From positions 1 to 42,929 of the forward strand of contig JAHLLR010000045.1 in the NCBI GenBank assembly GCA_020444075.1: a stretch of DNA of 42,929 nt, read 5' to 3'. The translations under genes were made by a program, and so were the position numbers. The first letter of the stretch is position 1, and each line of letters begins with the position of its first letter. A model generated the notes under the pieces. The model had not been told where the DNA came from, made no database searches, and worked only from the letters and a program-made list of their open reading frames with translations. Shown here piece by piece: positions 40,644 to 42,929 of the stretch. The stretch comes from Deltaproteobacteria bacterium. Lineage in GTDB: Bacteria > Desulfobacterota > Desulfobacteria > Desulfobacterales > Desulfosarcinaceae.

Positions 40644-42929
40644 TTAAGGCAGCACGCCCTGCCATTCATCGGCCATGACGCCATAGCCGGCATCGTTGGG
40701 GTGCAGCAAATCGGTGTACAGGTCCGGACGGTCGGTAAAAACAGTGTTGAAATCAGGTCCCAGAAATATCTTATCGCCTGATGCATTGGCGATCCCCCTG
40801 ATTTCGGTGTTGTATTGTTCGATTAACGCATTGCGGGCGGCATTCCCGTTAGTGGGCAGGATTTCAGCAAGCCAGACACCCATGCCAAGACCTTCAATGG
40901 TACCGGCAATCGCGGCAACATCTGCTCTAAAGACGTTCGCGGGAGTTTCGATGCCAGTGGCCGAATCGTTGGTGCCGATCATCACCAAAAACTTATTGGC
41001 TCCGGGGTGGCGCTCCAAAATGGAAAAGAGCCTGCCATCCAACTCCCACGCCTGGTCTCCTTCGATGCCTTCGTTGAAAACAATCTGGGGGCTGGCCGCC
41101 GTTGTCAGGCCGTCGGCGAGTTGGGCCTGGTACCCCTGGATGGATACGATCCGTCCATCATCCGAATCGTTGTTCAACGGGTTGAAATCACCCACGCCGT
41201 TGGTGATGCTGTTGCCCAAGGTAACATAATAATCACCTCCGGTGCCCACCGTCAGATTAACATCGTCATCGACATCGTCATCGGCGACGTCCTTGATGAT
41301 TGCCGCAACCGTATGCTCGCCATTGGGCACCCCGGGAAACTGGGCGGAATAGAGATTGCCCGATACGGTTGTCGCTTCGGTTTCACTACCCCCGTCCAGG
41401 GTGAATACGACCCTGCCGCCGACCGGCACGTTGAGTGCGACGGCCGAGACGTTGAGATCGACAAGATTGCCGGGAGTAACGGAATAGGCCAGGGGCGATG
41501 AAATAGCCACCACCGGTTGCTCGGGGGGGGCGGTGATAAGGACATTGTCGAACTGGGCCCTATCCTGGCAATAGAGGGCCACCGTCCCCGAGGGGATATC
41601 TGAATCCACCACGGCAAAAACCGGATCCCCGTCGATCCAGACGACGATCGTATCGCCGTTGACCTCGGCGGTCATGGTCATCGGTTGATTGTCGACATAC
41701 CCGATCGCATTGACCGCCAGGGTTTGAAAACTGCCGGCGACGCGCTTTTCGAAACGGGTAAAGCCGAATTTGGCACTCATCGACACGCGATAATAGTCAT
41801 CGGGACCTTGGTATCGGAACATGATGCCGACGTCATTGCCCTCACTCGGGTCGGCAGGATTGGGCAGCGGGGTGATGTCCACGCTGAACCGATAATCGGA
41901 GGGAAACGGGCTGACCGGCGGGTTGTCAAGGGCTGCATAGGTTCCGATGTGGTAGGATGTAGATAAATCCAGCGCGTCCGTCTCCAGAAACTCACTTTGA
42001 AGCAACCAACCACTTACAACCGACCAATTTTCTCCGTTTCCGGTATCGTCGACCACAGTCCAACTCGGTCCAAGAGCATTGGTGAACAAATCCGAAAACA
42101 GGATTTCGTTTGAGGTCGTATAGGTGGCATAGATAGAATATAGATAATCCGATTGCGAGACAGTCCCAAAGGTGGCCGGCATGCCTCCGGACCAGGTTGC
42201 ACTGGATTGTGCGCGACCCTGGGAACCAACAACCTGCTTGTATCTGATGCCGGGGTTGGTTTCAAAAACCCATGCCAACCAGATACGGTTGCCTGCAGGG
42301 ATCCAAACGGGATCGATCAACGCGATTGTCTGCCAGCCGGCCGAGCTGTTCACCGCAGTTGCGGCGGTCGTTGCCAGCCGATTTCCCGGCGCTGCCTCGC
42401 CATCATAAACCGCCAGAATCACCTGGCCGCTGCCGCCTTCATGGTACATGCTGATGCTTTCGATGGTGCCGTCTTCGGGTTGAGTGAAGGGCATGGCGCG
42501 CCGGTTGGCCAAGGTGCTGATGTAAGGATAGGGTTGTTCAATCCCCACGGTCCCCGCTGGTCCACTCACGGGCGTCGTGGCCGACTGCTCCGAAGAAGCG
42601 GCTGACGTGTTTTGGTTGATGCTTTTATCGCGCGTTTTACAGGTGTAAGCGTACATGGTACCAGGGGTGAGGCCCGTATCCGTGTAAGTCGGACCATCCT
42701 GCCAGCCACTGTCATCGCCGCCGGGATTGCCGCTGGTCTCTTCAAAATAATATTCCCACCCACTGGGATCATAGGCCGTTGTGGCCGTCATCGAAATCGT
42801 CGTGGAAGTGGTGGCGGTTGGCGCAACCTCCCAGGTCATGGGATCGGGAAGGGGGGGGGATAGGTCATCGACGCCGTTTGAGGTCGTATAGGTGGCATAG
42901 ATAGAATATAGATAATCCGATTGCGAGAC
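40644..42929 (-). CDS. Multidomain SGNH-hydrolase surface protein, 5' end outside the window
   Basis: The frame stays open through the window edge, so the N-terminus is missing and the ATG at 42839 is internal. From N to C, the visible part starts with a tail of one beta-sandwich (SQSDYLYSIYATYTTSN). A fibronectin-III-like module (about 42580-42840: GWEYYFEETSGNPGGDDSGW, TGLTPGTMYAY) and a second copy of that sandwich (about 42110-42560) follow. A LamG-like domain, an Ig-like domain and an SGNH esterase (GNSITNG, NEGIEGD, IGTND, DLLHPND) complete it. The last three domains match the downstream lipoprotein gene. Block I has Asn where GDS normally has Asp, but the Ser is kept. It is probably secreted and acts on polysaccharide. 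Confidence 0.85.
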   Translation of the reverse strand, partial: VSQSDYLYSIYATYTTSNGVDDLSPPLPDPMTWEVAPTATTSTTISMTATTAYDPSGWEYYFEETSGNPGGDDSGWQDGPTYTDTGLTPGTMYAYTCKTRDKSINQNTSAASSEQSATTPVSGPAGTVGIEQPYPYISTLANRRAMPFTQPEDGTIESISMYHEGGSGQVILAVYDGEAAPGNRLATTAATAVNSSAGWQTIALIDPVWIPAGNRIWLAWVFETNPGIRYKQVVGSQGRAQSSATWSGGMPATFGTVSQSDYLYSIYATYTTSNEILFSDLFTNALGPSWTVVDDTGNGENWSVVSGWLLQSEFLETDALDLSTSYHIGTYAALDNPPVSPFPSDYRFSVDITPLPNPADPSEGNDVGIMFRYQGPDDYYRVSMSAKFGFTRFEKRVAGSFQTLAVNAIGYVDNQPMTMTAEVNGDTIVVWIDGDPVFAVVDSDIPSGTVALYCQDRAQFDNVLITAPPEQPVVAISSPLAYSVTPGNLVDLNVSAVALNVPVGGRVVFTLDGGSETEATTVSGNLYSAQFPGVPNGEHTVAAIIKDVADDDVDDDVNLTVGTGGDYYVTLGNSITNGVGDFNPLNNDSDDGRIVSIQGYQAQLADGLTTAASPQIVFNEGIEGDQAWELDGRLFSILERHPGANKFLVMIGTNDSATGIETPANVFRADVAAIAGTIEGLGMGVWLAEILPTNGNAARNALIEQYNTEIRGIANASGDKIFLGPDFNTVFTDRPDLYTDLLHPNDAGYGVMADEWQGVLP
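42107..42161. repeat. 55-bp perfect direct repeat, copy 1
   Basis: It is identical over 55 bases to the last 55 bases of the window (42875-42929) and lies 768 bp (256 codons) away in the same frame. It encodes the end of a beta-sandwich domain (SQSDYLYSIYATYTTSN). This is part of an in-frame tandem duplication inside the SGNH-hydrolase surface protein. Confidence 0.95.
42875..42929. repeat. 55-bp perfect direct repeat, copy 2, at the window end
   Basis: The second copy of the 55-bp repeat at 42107-42161 ends exactly at the last base. The base before each copy differs (T and C), so the left boundary is sharp. The right boundary is not visible. The longer repeat presumably continues outside the window. 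Confidence 0.95.

Noticed and set aside
40426-40647. A 73-codon plus-strand frame in the gap between the two SGNH genes
   Set aside because: It has no ribosome binding site or domain, and it begins on top of a good minus-strand sigma-70 promoter.

Overview
The window (about 43 kb, mostly GC-rich) looks like a chromosomal segment of a Desulfobacterota (deltaproteobacterial, Desulfosarcina-like) bacterium. That assignment is an inference. It rests on the split glycine dehydrogenase (gcvPA/gcvPB) next to lipB/lipA, a TrpB2-type tryptophan synthase beta chain, sigma-54 promoters with NtrC-family regulators, Met-rich metal resistance genes and intergenic repeat styles. No rRNA, tRNA, CRISPR array, prophage or insertion sequence was found.

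Layout. (1) 1-3.3 kb: an alpha/beta hydrolase, a small Tat-type lipoprotein with a four-Cys zinc-ribbon, then a divergent trpB2 coupled to a small Cys-rich protein and closed by a strong hairpin. (2) 3.3-6.9 kb: a less GC-rich accessory stretch with a cupin, a DUF4242-class III nucleotide cyclase fusion, a BBE-type FAD oxidoreductase and a decayed response-regulator fragment. (3) 6.9-15.5 kb: a complete glycine cleavage and lipoylation module. Reading on the minus strand it runs Lrp/AsnC regulator, gcvT, gcvH, gcvPA, gcvPB, terminator, lipB, lipA; the L-protein gene (lpdA) diverges from the regulator. (4) 15.5-18.8 kb: two structured noncoding elements, an EamA transporter, and motA/motB-like stator genes behind a good sigma-54 promoter match. 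(5) 18.8-24.6 kb: ovoA (ovothiol synthase), a DUF4124 protein, a cardiolipin synthase, and an AT-rich YkgJ-like/pseudouridine synthase gene pair.

(6) 24.6-37.4 kb: the main system, a heavy-metal (probably Cu/Ag) response and efflux locus. A ZraS/ZraR-like sensor kinase and sigma-54 activator diverge from an operon of two tandem TolC-type outer membrane proteins, a CusB-like adaptor with an N-terminal heavy-metal-binding module and Met/Asp-rich tail, and a CusA-like HME-RND pump. A Met/His-rich periplasmic protein and a membrane-anchored class III cyclase follow. The divergent intergenic region carries two related palindromes 41 bp apart (candidate activator sites) and a sigma-54-like -24/-12 element. 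(7) 37.4-42.9 kb: a patatin-like phospholipase and two paralogous surface proteins ending in SGNH-hydrolase domains. The last one runs off the window edge, which coincides exactly with a 55-bp perfect repeat.

The most interesting points are the architecture of the efflux operon's regulatory region, two class III cyclases that both lack the usual base-specifying Lys, and several families of intergenic palindromic or 8-bp-periodic repeats.
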